In this document: positions 47,111-59,700 of the stretch, one piece after another
Layout of the letters: every line of letters starts with the position of its first letter
Numbering within the stretch: position 1 is the stretch's first letter
Origin: Undaria pinnatifida
Lineage: Eukaryota; Sar; Phaeophyceae; Laminariales; Alariaceae
DNA: 64,000 bases
Reading direction: 5' to 3'
Assembly (NCBI GenBank): GCA_012845835.1
Contig: JABAKD010000027.1
Coordinates: 7,743,364 to 7,807,363, forward strand
Translations under genes and position numbers: made by a program
Notes under the pieces: model-generated
Database searches by the model: none
Seen by the model: only the letters and a program-made list of their open reading frames with translations
Told to the model about the DNA's origin: nothing

Positions 47111-47326
47111 TTTGTGCGTACCCTACAGAACACGACCTTGGAAAAATCAGCACGGACAATGGGTGTACACTTATTTGAATTTCATCACATGATATATTTT
47201 CTGTACAATAGAGGTACTGCTGCATACGACAGACGACTAAAAGAGCGGAGCAGGTGTACGGCAAGATGTAATAATAAAAGCACGTGTACGACACAGACGG
47301 CTGGAGGGGTCCTAAATATGACACAA

Positions 47327-47706
47327 CAACAAATTATCAAGGGCAGACGACAGAAAGCCGTATACCGCCACCATTCCCCGCCATCGTGAGGTACAGCAGA
47401 ATACATCTAGGTTTTTGACCCCGATCCGCGACGCTGATTAGTCAACTCAGCCTCGTACCGGTTTTTGACACCAACTCCTTGCGGTACATCGTACCGCGGC
47501 TTCTCGGCTCGGCCGTCACCGTTTCCCGACGCGACCCATAACGCTTTCTGTCGCAAAATACACCATGTGGACCGAATTTGCCCCAGGCTCTTCACGGCCC
47601 ATAGCCTTCCAATTTCTGACCGAGTCTCAACCATGGGCACAACGTCATGTAGCATCTATAGAACGACGCGCTTTCATTTTCTTTCGTATTTCGGATCCCT
47701 TCAGAG
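47327..47706 (+). repeat. Left arm of a large inverted repeat
   Basis: About 380 bp match 48648-49020 on the opposite strand, from the end near CTTCAGAG to GAAAGCCGTATACCGCCACC. A frame shared by both arms contains FAPGSSRPIAFQFLTES, but I do not recognise it. Confidence 0.9.
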
Positions 47707-48341
47707 ATATGCATATACCTACCCCAAACGAATCTCACCTTTTTGACTCTCAACAACCCATCTTCCTCGCCTCGGCAAATCGCTTCTAAGCCGGAGCATG
47801 CATCCGAGCCCATGCATCCATACCTCTTGTGCCTTCGGCTAAAACAAATCTACCCGACCATGTCTGTGTCGGTAGACTGACTGCATGGCTACAAAACTGC
47901 ATGTAACATACTCTCGATATTTTCAAGGTCTACATTTCAATAGTTGAAAACCGTTGTTTCGTACATAACCAGCAGTGTACAACCACACAGATGGCGCCAC
48001 CACTCAAGAACCTCTTTTATTGTTTAATAGGTTTTAGGGTATGGGTAGTGTATTATAGGTTATTTTCCGGGCATCGCAAGTGTGCCCAAGTTCTTGACTA
48101 CCGAGTTCAAGTGGTGGCGTCTTCTCCTTACGTGGATTTCAACCTAATGCGGTGTACGAAGTTGCAAGGCGGACGGCGAACGTCATCGGGTGTATGTGTG
48201 GGCCAACAGAGTCGTTCGCGTGTAGCGGGACCGTCACTCCCTCTTTGTCCCTTCGCCTCAGCCTTTCCCCCGCCATCCATACACACCTAACCCAATACTG
48301 CAGCATGTCTGACCACGGACTTGATTATGCGAGTTAATGTG

Positions 48342-48379
48342 ACAACAACAACAACAACAACAACAGCAACAACAACAGC

Positions 48380-48473
<94 letters not shown>

Positions 48474-48482
48474 GCAACAACT
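48342..48482 (+). repeat. (AAC)n microsatellite
   Basis: About 46 near-perfect CAA units in the spacer between the inverted-repeat arms. Confidence 0.97.
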
Positions 48483-48508
48483 AATCGTATAATACCTGTA
48501 CGTAGGGT

Positions 48509-48606
48509 GTGCGAGCTACGTATGTATGGTGCGAGCTACGTATGTATGGTGCGAGCTACGTATGTATGGTGCGAGCTACGTATGTATGGTGCGAGCTATG
48601 TATGGT
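48509..48606 (+). repeat. 20-bp minisatellite, five copies
   Basis: GTGCGAGCTACGTATGTATG in perfect tandem copies, the last slightly changed. Confidence 0.97.
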
Positions 48607-48647
48607 TGAGCAGTCGTTCGTGCTGTGTGCGGAAGGGGTGTTGCAAT

Positions 48648-49020
48648 GATTGCTCTGAAGGGATCCGAAGTATGAAGGAATATGAAAGCGCGTCGTTCTA
48701 TGGATGCTACATGACGTTGTGCCCATGCTTGAGACTCGGTCAGAAATTGGAAGGCTATGGGCCGTGAAGAGCCTGGGGCAAAGTCGATCCGCATGGTGTA
48801 TTTTGCGACAGAAAGCGTTATGCGTGGAGTCGGGAAACGGTGACGGCCGAGCTGAGAAGCCGCAGTACGATGTACCGCAAGGAGTTGGTGTTAAAAACCG
48901 GTCCGAGGCTGAGTTGACCAGTCAGCGTCGCGGGTCGGGGTCAAAACCCTAGGTTATTCTGCTGTACCGCACGGTGGCGCGGAATGGTGGCGGTATACGG
49001 CTTTCTGTCGTCTGCCCAAT
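48648..49020 (-). repeat. Right arm of the large inverted repeat
   Basis: Inverted copy of 47327-47706 with roughly 10 percent divergence by eye. The arms are separated by about 940 bp. Confidence 0.9.
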
Positions 49021-49174
49021 TATTAATATAACAAATTCCAGAAAAATCTTATTACTTCCATGATCTGCTTGGTGCTTCGTACTGCTGTAGACAAGAAACA
49101 GTTGAAACCATGATACGCGTCTAATCTTCTCTTCTAATACGTGTTCATGTTCATAATTTCTCTAACTGGCACAG

Positions 49175-49680
49175 GTCACGGTGCGGTGGACGCAGCAATC
49201 ACGTACGAAGGCGTTGGGCTTAGCCGGTGCTTCGTCAAAGTGCCCCCCCTCCCCCTGCAAGACTCTGGTTGGGAACGTGCTTCTTCTCTCGCGGGGGCCT
49301 TTAGCCACTTACCCGTCCTCTTTGACGAACGGCCAGAGACGAAAAACGTACGCGCGAAAGCGCTACGAAGCCTTGCTTCAAAGGCGCAGGCTGTTGTTGC
49401 TTCGGGGGGTGTAGGGGACGTAGTCTAGAAGTGGTGCTCGTGAAACGTGATAGGCCACAAACATGTGGATATGCAGCTGCACTCTCGTCAAGGTTATGGG
49501 CAGTATATACAGCAGTTGTTTCTGAGGGCAGGTTGTTGTTTGGTTCCGCTTGCGTTCCGTCCGGAGTATATTTCACTCTGGCAGCAGCAGCTGTTGTGCT
49601 TGGAATCTTGGTATGCAGAGATACGCCTGATTACTTTTAAATCATCGGTTCGGAAAACATGCGCACGTAATGTATGATCG
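49175..49680 (+). CDS. Possible exon(s) of unknown function
   Basis: After a plausible acceptor (GGCACAG|GTCACGG) two frames stay open to about 49425. One reads GQRRKTYARKRYEALLQRRR, the other ETKNVRAKALRSLASKAQAV. A further frame (49447-49677) reads YGQYIQQLFLRAGCCLVPLA. Composition looks coding-like but I recognise no domain and cannot choose a frame. Confidence 0.2.
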
Positions 49681-50479
49681 CTGTTGAACGCTTGCACTAC
49701 GTACAAGCGCGGTTATACCGATGGTCGCGGAAGAGAGCAGCAGTAGAATATATCGTACCACCACCGAACACACAGGAGCCAGTACCTGATTGTCAAAGGC
49801 GCTCACATGAACCATAGAGAAGCGGTACCAGTATGCTACGCACTTCGTACACACACAAGTGAGCCGTACCAATTTGTCACGAACTCCCCTCGGCCATATA
49901 TACGGGCAGTAGCATTCCATCAAAGCCCGGGTCGTATCGTTACCATCATCAACTGCCTCCGTGAGGCAACCTTCCACCCCACGAAGCCTCGAAGCACATA
50001 TCAATAATGCTTCCGCATATACTATAAAACCCAAATATCCGCAGACCAGCATCTGAAACCGTAGTACCACGAACATCATTAGTTTTCGTTTCTCCTCGCA
50101 TGATGTTTTAGCAGTGTACATATCGCGAGCATGCAGTCCATTTGTTTTCCTCGCCTGTTATTGCTGTTTTTCGCCGCGAAACAAACCGTAAACCGTTTTT
50201 CTGCGATTTTTTAGCACAGGTGACATGCGGGCCGGCCCGTGTCTCGGTCTGTAAACGTCAGTTGGTTGCCTCAGATGTGCCGGGCACGCAAAACCACGTG
50301 GGCCATCACATGGGCAGGGTGGACTTGGGTCATCGTAGCAGCAAAAGTGCGTATATATTTACATACCACTATTTTTTTTTACCTGGTATTCATCAGCTCA
50401 TTTTTATTGATAAATAATTTATTATTTACAACCACGTGAAAATATTTGGAAAAGCAAAATTGTTGAATATCGGTAAAAA

Positions 50480-50605
50480 CTGAAAAACACAACAAGAGAA
50501 CCGTGCGAAACCGCGGTTTTGTGCGCACCGATCCGGACCGTAGGATTTTCGATTTGAAAAAATCGCACCGTGCACGGATGGATAACCGTGAAGAACCCTG
50601 ATATA
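50480..50605 (-). repeat. hAT-like subterminal end, CACGGTGCG type
   Basis: On the minus strand it starts CAGGGTTCTTCACGGTTATC and continues with CACGGTGCGATTTTTTC and CCGCGGTTTCGCACGG, matching the start of the arrays at 39029 and 43753. Confidence 0.65.
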
Positions 50606-50703
50606 TACAAAATAAAACAATACACGTATGATTACAGCACACCGTCCGTATGTTTTTGTCGTTTGTTTTTGTCGTTTGTTCGTTGTTTGTTGTTGGTTTT
50701 TGT

Positions 50704-50735
50704 CGTTGTTGTTGTTGTTGTTGTTGTTGTTGTTC
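50704..50735 (+). repeat. (GTT)n microsatellite
   Basis: Eleven GTT units. Confidence 0.95.
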
Positions 50736-50787
50736 TCACATAAACTCATCGCCAAGATCTAGTCCGTGGTCACAGGACGGGCTCCAA

Positions 50788-53700
50788 TCACTCTGGTGGT
50801 ATCATGACCTGGCTCTGCGGTAGCATGGCCCCAGGGTAGCATGGCTCTGACAAAAGCCTCTTTCTTCTCACCTCAAACTCGTACTCCGTGCCGACTGGCG
50901 GTACGTGGTCGATGCACGAATTAACGTTGCCCAGGATGTCCAGCATGCGCGACTGGAGCAGGTCCACGGCATTCTTCTGCAGCCGCCGCCGAGCCAAAAC
51001 TTGAAGAGTACGATGGCGAAAACGCGCCGTGCGTTGACAAAACAAAAACGCGCAAACAAAAAAGGTGGAGTTAGCTAAGCTACGAGAGTCCAGCAAACAA
51101 AGCGCGCAAAGCAACATAAATACCAGGTACAAGGTTAGCTACAGGTAGGCTAAACTAAAATCGAGCGAAAAAGCGCAAGTTAACATAAAGTCGGGTGAAA
51201 AGGCGCACCAAAACAAAAGTTTACTAGTTTAAAGGTAAGCTCAAGATAAAACTGAGCAAAAAGGGGCGCTAAACAAAGTTGTGGTCAGCTCAAGGCAAGC
51301 TAAGACAAAGTCAACAGGAAAAGCGCGCAACAAAAAATAGTGCGGGATTGGCTACAGGAGAGCCAAGATAAAGTTGGGGCGAAAAACGCGTTCTTAGAGA
51401 GAACATGGTTAGCTGCAGGTAAGCCAAGATAAAGCCGATCGAAAAAAAGGAACAAAAACAACAGGTTCGGATAGCGAACCTTACCTAGATTGATAAGACA
51501 AACCGAGGCATCAGTAAAAGTCAGCAAACCAGTGCAGGGGGCACGGCAAAAACTATGTATCCCTTTGTTTCCCGCTCTCTTTCCCTTCCTCCTTTCCCTC
51601 CCCCCCTGCCGCCCTCCCTCCCTCCTTCCCTCCGTCCCAACACTCCCGCCCTCCCTCCCTCCCTTCCTCCCCCGCCTCCCCCCCTCTCACCGGACGTCTC
51701 GTCGTCTTCCGTGGGATGCGGAGAAGTGTTAACCAGCACGGGTATGACCCAGTGCTCCCACACCACCTTCTCCTCCTTCAGGAACAGCCCGAACGACTTT
51801 TTCACCTGACCGACCGACGAAACGACCACCGACGGGAAAGCGACCGACAATCAAAGCGAGATCATTTTAGAGTTTCATGTTATAATTTGACATTTGTTGG
51901 TGCACTTCGGATCTCTCTATGGCAAAGATGTCGATTGACGGCACTCTTGGCCCTCAACGGGCTTGACGGACAGTCGTCAAGAAAGTCCAGACACTATAAC
52001 AAGTATGATAAGTCCAAAGACTCCTTGACGGGTCAAAACTAGACCGTCAACCGACATCTTCCCTCTATAGTGCCGGTTGAATAGTGCCTATTTCCCGTAC
52101 AGTGCCGGTGAAATCGCTTGGCACGATTGAAACCCCTATACTATGGTAGTACGAGTATCGGTACTATCCTCAATAATGCCGGTGTCTCGTGTAGTGCCGG
52201 TATTGTTGGCCGGCACACACCGGCACCACAGGGAGACTACTTTTTTTTTTTAAATACGAGTACGGTCAAGAGAGAACGAAGCAAGAAGCCGCCGGGGCAA
52301 AAAATATGGGACTACAAGGGCTCCGCATGGGTCGCCGGCACCCATACTCCGGGTAGGGCAGGGCAGCACTTCGACTTGTTCGATTCAATATTCAATAGAG
52401 AGTAAAAACCGTCACCACACAACATTCGTATAGTCTACGCGTGTAGAACGTAAAGTAATGCCAAGAGATTGATATAGACTAAGAATGGACTACTTACTGC
52501 TTCTGCCCTTTCCTCCAGGCCGTTTATCCGTTTCTTGCGTGAATCCGATTCCGAGCTTAATCATACATATTTCGATCGGATACATGCGAGCCCGCGCAGA
52601 CTGACCCTCTAGTCTAGCCACGAAGAGACGTTTCGAGTGCGTTTCTTGACGTTTCGACTCAACCAAGCATCCAGGGCCAGCAGAGGCATGGCCAAATGTT
52701 TGCTGGATGTTCCCTACGTAGCAACTGATAGGCGCGCACTGAGCCAGCTTTTGCTACTACATGCATGATACCATAATATAACACGCGCGATCGGAGTATC
52801 ACACGCAGCTTGCAAAGATGAGTTTCGACAAAATCTTCGATCTCACAGCAGCTGGAGTGTATTTTTATTTTCATTATATCTATCTAGATCCGAGGCTCGC
52901 AGACCGACTGTGTCTCTGTGTCTGTAGTTGTCGTGGAAAGACTTGCTGACGGCATTCTAGGCGTGAAACACGGTGTCGCTGCCTTCGCCATTCAATTCCT
53001 CGAATGCTCTTATAATAATGCTGCTACTTGTTGCTGTAGACCACTCCCGTCTGGTCGGTGGAATATTAGTAGTACGCGATAGCACTGAACTAAGTTTGGT
53101 AGTTGAGAATTTCAGGCTCGATCGAGTTGTAGACGAAATTATATACATAAAATTCCTGGTGCGGCCTTTTTGTCTGATTGATGATCGCTCATTGGCCGGA
53201 GATCGTACATAAAGCAACTGTCATTTGGGGACGATACGGTCCATTCCAAGAATCATAATCCATTCACATATATACAACTCCGACAACTCGGGAACCAACA
53301 CGGATATATCACCAGGGTTGAAACCTCCCCCCACAGTGTGGAAATCCCCTATGCCACCGACCAGCCGATCTCTAATTGGCTGGAGTTCGTATACTATAGA
53401 GCCAGCTCCACCCGGAGACGCTAGGGTCCCATCCCCGGTCAAGGGGTCATTCCATACAAGACCCATACCTTTCATGAGGACGAAATATATATCACGCGCG
53501 AACGACCTTCCGTAAAATTTGTCAAGCTGTGTATTAATAACCAGGTTTAATTCACAAACACCATGTCATAAATGAAACACAGGTCTAATGTACCACGCAG
53601 CTTGCAAAGTTCAGTTTCAACCATTCAATCGGTTGTACTCACAGCGGACGTTTTTCAAATATTCGAAAAATATCTAAAATTTGACGAACGGGGGAAGAAA

Positions 53701-56700
53701 ATCGAGTTCTCTTGGGTCCACACCGCCCCCCACGGTGTGGAAACCCCAGTTCCATTGGCTAGAATCGCTGATTGGTTCGAGCTCCACAACGGCCCCCCAC
53801 CCCAGTAGGAGGATGATAGAGGCTCACGAACCGATGGGAGGCAGTTCCGTCGCACACTGGTGAGATAGGGCCCCATCCCCGGTCCAGAAATCCTTCGAAT
53901 CTCTACAGCCCCAGCAACGCGCGAACTATAACGATGGTATCCCGGGTCGATATACCTCCCCGCACGGCGTGTCAACCCCGCCTCCATTGGCTTATTTTTC
54001 GTGATTGGCTGGTAGGCTTTGACGCAATACTTCGAAGTAAGCTCACAATGATTTCGACCGATACTTCTCCCATACGGCAAACATTTGCAATGCGAGCGCA
54101 GTTCAATGAGATATTCGCATGATGATAGGTCGCACAAAAAAGCGATTTTGAGCCTATATCAGGTTGGCGTGCCGAGCAAGCACGCTCAAAATGAGGATGA
54201 GATACACTTGAACAGCAACAACATCACCAAACGCAATATAAATGGACCAACTAGAGACGTTTGTATGCAGGATTCAGGCTCCCCCGGTTATAAGCACAAT
54301 TAATTTCAAACAAAAATGGGGTGCTCAAAGAAAAACGACAAAATAATACGTGGAACTAAGACTGGCACGACTCGAGCATAGTAACCAACCGTGGAAAAAA
54401 GCCTGAAACTAGGCCAAAACAGTGCGGAATTGACTGATTGACATAATGGTCGAATAATCATGGAGTACTTGCTGTGCCCAAATAATCACCTCTTTGTCGC
54501 TAATGCGGGACCGAAAAAAATCGCTGAAAATCCCGATTCCATTCGCTTATTGGGTCAGAAACCTAAGCTCGCTACGGGTAATATTTTCGCGGAGTTTCTT
54601 GCTCAATACTCGCGTAGGGCAAACATTTGCCATGCGACCGCAATTCGTACCAAACGCTCGACCTCGGGATGAATCTATGCAGTCGGTGTCCGGAGCGTCA
54701 CGATAAAGAAAGGCATTCGGGACACAAGAAGAGTGGTCAAATCGCCATGTCCCGGCATACTGACAGCCATATATATATTGCCCACAACAGATAAGCGCAA
54801 TGAGCGCCTGCTTCGGCTTGACACAGGGTGATCTTGATCCTTTTCTTTTCTTTTCTTTTTTCCAATTGACTTGCGTCTGACGTACGTACGACGAGATATT
54901 TGTGCTGATGATTCCTATTTTTTATAATTTTTTATGATACTGCTATATCGTCGATTGCTGTGGCGCACAGGAGATACTGTCAAGAAAATCCCTATTACTC
55001 TTTCTCATCGGTTAATTCCTGGCGAACACGAGATTGTTTTTTCAAGAAGATTCCTACATTTTATTATACCGTCATCAATGAATTGATGGCGCACACAATG
55101 TATTGACTAGCAACTACAACAGTCAGTAGCCAGCACAACAATTCTTGCAACCACACAACAAAGCGTTCGAAACACTACTGCCTTGATAATCACACCTACC
55201 TTCAGAAGCGCATCCACGTTTCATTTGTGGGGATAAAAATACATGGGATCAGTGCGGGATATTATTATGCGGTCCTGAAAGATGGATGGTGGATCGTGGA
55301 CCAATATATACGGAACGACTCTTTGGAGCGGCGATGAAAAAAAAACTGACGAAACATTGTTTCTCGTACTGCTGCGGTTATTAAAAGCGACTCCGTTCGT
55401 TGTGTTTGCTCTACATTTTTTTTAAGGTCTGGCCTGTTTTGTTGTGTTCTCGTACCCCGTACGCTAGCATTTCACTTGCTTCATACGACCTTGACTAATT
55501 GCGATTGTTTGGTTTACTCCGTTCCACAGTCTGTCACCACATAATAATATTCTTCTAAGATGAAGAATCAGCACGGACACTGGGTGTAAATGATGTTGGG
55601 TAGGAAACGCCCCCCCCCAAAGACAACAAACGCTCGAACAAAGGTGAAATCCCATATCGAAAAGCAACGACACTGCAGCCAGTCGTACGATGTGCACGAT
55701 AGGCCAAATGCGTCGAGGTGTGACCATGAAAAAAGTGTGGTGGGGACGAAATCAGAAGCCAATTTGGAAATGATGCCAACTTGGAAATGTTCTCCTGTAT
55801 GTTTTTCGTTCAAACTCTGTATATGCCAAGATCCAAGAATAGCTCGCTTTCCCTCCCCCCAACCCCGCTCCCTTCTGATCAAAACCAGGCCCACACGTCC
55901 TTCAAATCTCCGCCCTTCCCTCACCGGTTATTCGATTTACAGGATTCACTTGATGAACGGGTGCATTTCCTTCCACAGCTGTCAGATTTTGTCCCCCTCA
56001 GAAACGGGTTTTATAGTTTCCGCGCACAGACTGTCTAACATCACCCTGTTGACCCTGATAGCTACACTGTAGTTGCAAGGGGAGTCGCCGACCTATATCC
56101 TTACTGAGGACACACAACCCGTAATACGCGCGATCGGAGTATCACACACAGCTTGCAACGATGAGTTTCGACAAAATATTCGATTTCACAGCTGGAGTGT
56201 TTTTTCCTTTCTATAATATATTACCCCCCCCCCCTTTTTCTTTCCCCGTTCCCTCTTGTTCAAACGACCCATCTAAAATCGAAATCGGCCAGAGTAATAA
56301 ACACATCTACGCAATTGATATCATGTCATTATCTTTCTAGCCATCCATGACGTAGCTTTAATTCACCCCCCCCCCCCTTAACACCCGCACGATCGCCTAG
56401 ACCTAGCATCACGCGTACAGCAAGCCCCTACATATATGCGACCTACACCTGTTAAAAACCCTCCCCCCGAAAAAAAAACCAAACACCCCCCCCTTCCCCC
56501 CCGCTCCCCCCCTTTTTTTTCCCCCGCTCCCTCTTGCTAAAACGCCCAATCTAACATCGAAATCATCTCATTATCTTTCTAGAGCCATCCATGCCGCAGC
56601 TCCAATTCACCCCCCCCCCCCAACGCCCCTCCTCCCCCACCACCCGCACCTTCGCCTAGACCTAGCACCAAGCGTATAGCAAACCCCTACATCTATGCGA

Positions 56701-59700
56701 CCTAAAGCTGTTAAAAACCCTTTTGCCCCCCCACCCACCCACCCACCCCCTCGAACACTCCGCCCTCTCCTCACTGGTTGTGCGACTTACAGGATATACA
56801 TGATAAACTGGTGCATTCCTTCCAAGACCGTCAGATTTATCTCTTTCAAGGATTTATAGTTTCCACGCACATTTTGAGTTGCCCCGCCCATTCTCCCCCC
56901 CCCCCACCCCTCTCCCTCTTGTTCAAACCCATGCCCCCACGCCTGTAAAAAATCCGCCCGCCCCTCACCGGTTATACGACTTACAGGATACACTTGATAA
57001 ACTGATGCATTTCCGTCCACAGCTGTCAGATTTTGTCCCCCTCAAAAACGTGTTTTGTAGTTTCCGCGCAGACTGACTGACATCACCCTGTCGACCCTGA
57101 TAGCTACACTGTAGTTCCAAGGGGAGTCGCCGACCTACATCCTTAATGAGGACACACAATCCGTAATACGCGCGATCGGAGTATCACACACAGCTTGCAA
57201 AGATGAGTTTCGACAAAATATTCGATCTCACAGCTGGAGTGTATTTTTATTTTTATAATTCGTATATATTTATGATGGAGTTCACGTCACCATTTCGGGT
57301 TTGGTTGGTAAATAAATAGTGACACGTTGTATAGTTTACATATGTACGCCAACAGCAAAGTTTACGGCATACTTGTGGGCTTGTTGGACAAAGAAAGAAG
57401 CAGCACGTTGACAAGTTCGCAATTTGGTGTTTGCTGGTAAGGCAATCTCTTGTAACACCGTTTCTGGGTCCGAAAATGAACGTTATCGGGTCGCAAAACC
57501 GGTTTCCAAATCTTATAGATCCGAAACTGGTGATTTTTCAGGTTTCCATTATTTTCGGATGTTGTTTCCGGGTCGGCTCCCACCCGGAAATGGGGGTACA
57601 GTTTTAGATAAAATCGTATCCGAAAATGGCATCCGCATTTGGGTTTCCACATGTCATTGGAGGCAAAAAGCGTGGCAACAAGCCGAAAACAGCAGTAGTG
57701 GCGCGTAGCAGTACAAGGCCCAAGACTTCTCTATCTGCAAAGCAAGCACCACGTATCATAGGCGTACTCGTGCTGCTGCTGCTGCTGTGTCCCGCTACCG
57801 AGTGGCAAACACCTCGGGCCTCACCACGAGCCGATGGGATCCGATAGCAATGGTGACGACTACGAGAGCCTTGCCACTCTCCTCGCAGTCGCGATTGCAG
57901 CATTCGCCAACAACACACACACTACTCGTACTGTCGTCGAGGACGAGGACAGGCAGTCGCTGTCTGCGACATGCCATTCTTTATGAAGGAGATCGACAGG
58001 AGCGAAGCGGAACACAACCCTCCTCACGTGAAGCGCACACGGCGTGTTTCCCCTCACCCCACCTACAAAGCTTCCTCTTCGTGCGCTTAAATATCTCTGG
58101 CGCGGCGAACTCGCACGAGTATATGTAGTCGAGCGATCGCCGTTGTGCATTGTTTTGCGAGAACTTTGTCCAAAATACATCCTGTATTCGTACTCGGGTT
58201 TCAGTCGGGTTTCAGTATAAGGCTTGTCGATCCGATTCTGCCCGTGGTGTTCTGCGTCCCAAAAATCCATCTCGTCTTCGGATCCGGATACGCCATACTA
58301 AGAGATTGGCCTAAAGAGAGAAACGACATGCTTACAAGCCTCAAAAGGAGCGATCGCAGCCCCTGGCAGGAAGTTCTTTCAGCAAGTATTCATCATGTAA
58401 AATTTCCGAGCGCACGTCGGAGAATAACAACAGAAGGTACTTCTGTAGCTGTCTAGCTAGCAGCTACCGTTGATCTTACTAACAAAAAAAGCTAAAAAAG
58501 ATACACAACGCCGCCGTTCAAGAAAAAACAAAACGAAAAAGTGTGCACATTAACATTTCCTCATCCACCGTCCCAACCCCGGTCTCCCCTCATCAAGACA
58601 CGCCTCGACTCCCCCTCCTCCCCACCGCATCTTATCGTTCCTCGATCCGAATATCGGCTGCGCAATCTACACAGCAGTAACGTCGACAACCAATATCACG
58701 ATGGCTTGCTGCGCCGGTGCATGTCTCTTTCTACCTGTCTATCTACCTGTGTGCCCGTCAATTTTGTCTGTCTATTTACCTGCTCATGTTTCGATCTGTG
58801 AATATCTGACTTCTGTCTGCCTGTCCGTCTGTCTGTCTGTCTGTCTGTCTTTATACGTGCGTACGTCTCTATCTGCCTGCCCGCGTATTTGTCTCCCTGT
58901 CTGTCCATCTACCAGCTTACGTCTTCGTCTGTTTGTCTCTATTTATCCCTCTGCCGGTCTGTCCGTCTGGCCGTCGTTTTCTCTTTGTCTGCCCCGATGC
59001 CCTAATATGTAAAAACAAATGCTTCCGTTGCCATTAACAGCCATTTGAAGAAAAAAAAACGATTCGGTTCGGTGATCTCACCCTTCGCATGAAGAAGCTG
59101 GTTGCGATCCAGCCCTTGGACAGGTCCGGCCCGGCGGGACGAAGACTTCGCCAAAAACCTTCCAACGCTCCGTCCACCTGCAAGCGTGATGACAACAAAA
59201 GCATGAGCAGCAACATCATCAGCAACAACAGCAACAACAATTAACACCATTATCAACAACAACAACGACAAAAACAACAAAAACACAACAGTCAGTTGTA
59301 TGTTTACCGATTTAAAATGGACGTGTTCAACGACAACACCAACATCAACAACAAAATCAACATTCCGTTGTACGTTAACCTATCACAACCGGCTGTGCCA
59401 ATGCCTAGTCTGGTGACCCATCCCCGCCCCCCCCCTCCCAAGACATCCCTCGCTCTCTCACCGCCACATCGACGTCGCGAGCTCCACACCGAGCGAACGA
59501 CAGCCCGAAATTCTCGCAGTGAGACTGATGACGTTGTTGGGACGGAGAAACGAATTGGATTTAGACATCGGAGAGCGGCATATCGACGTCGGGAGGGAAG
59601 AAAGGGAAGACAAAGAAAGGGGGAGGGGGGAGGGCGGGAGGGAGGAATGGAACGGGGTACGGAGGAGTGACGGGGGGGGGGCAGGTGGAAGGGAGGGAGG

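Larger units (their letters stand above)
51806..59081 (-). other. 7.3-kb ATG101 intron packed with repeats
   Basis: Donor AGG|GTGAGA (59081) and acceptor GGTCAG (51806) flank coding pieces that join in phase 0. The intron carries copies of at least five repeat families and tandem duplications but no recognised gene on its own strand. Confidence 0.8.
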
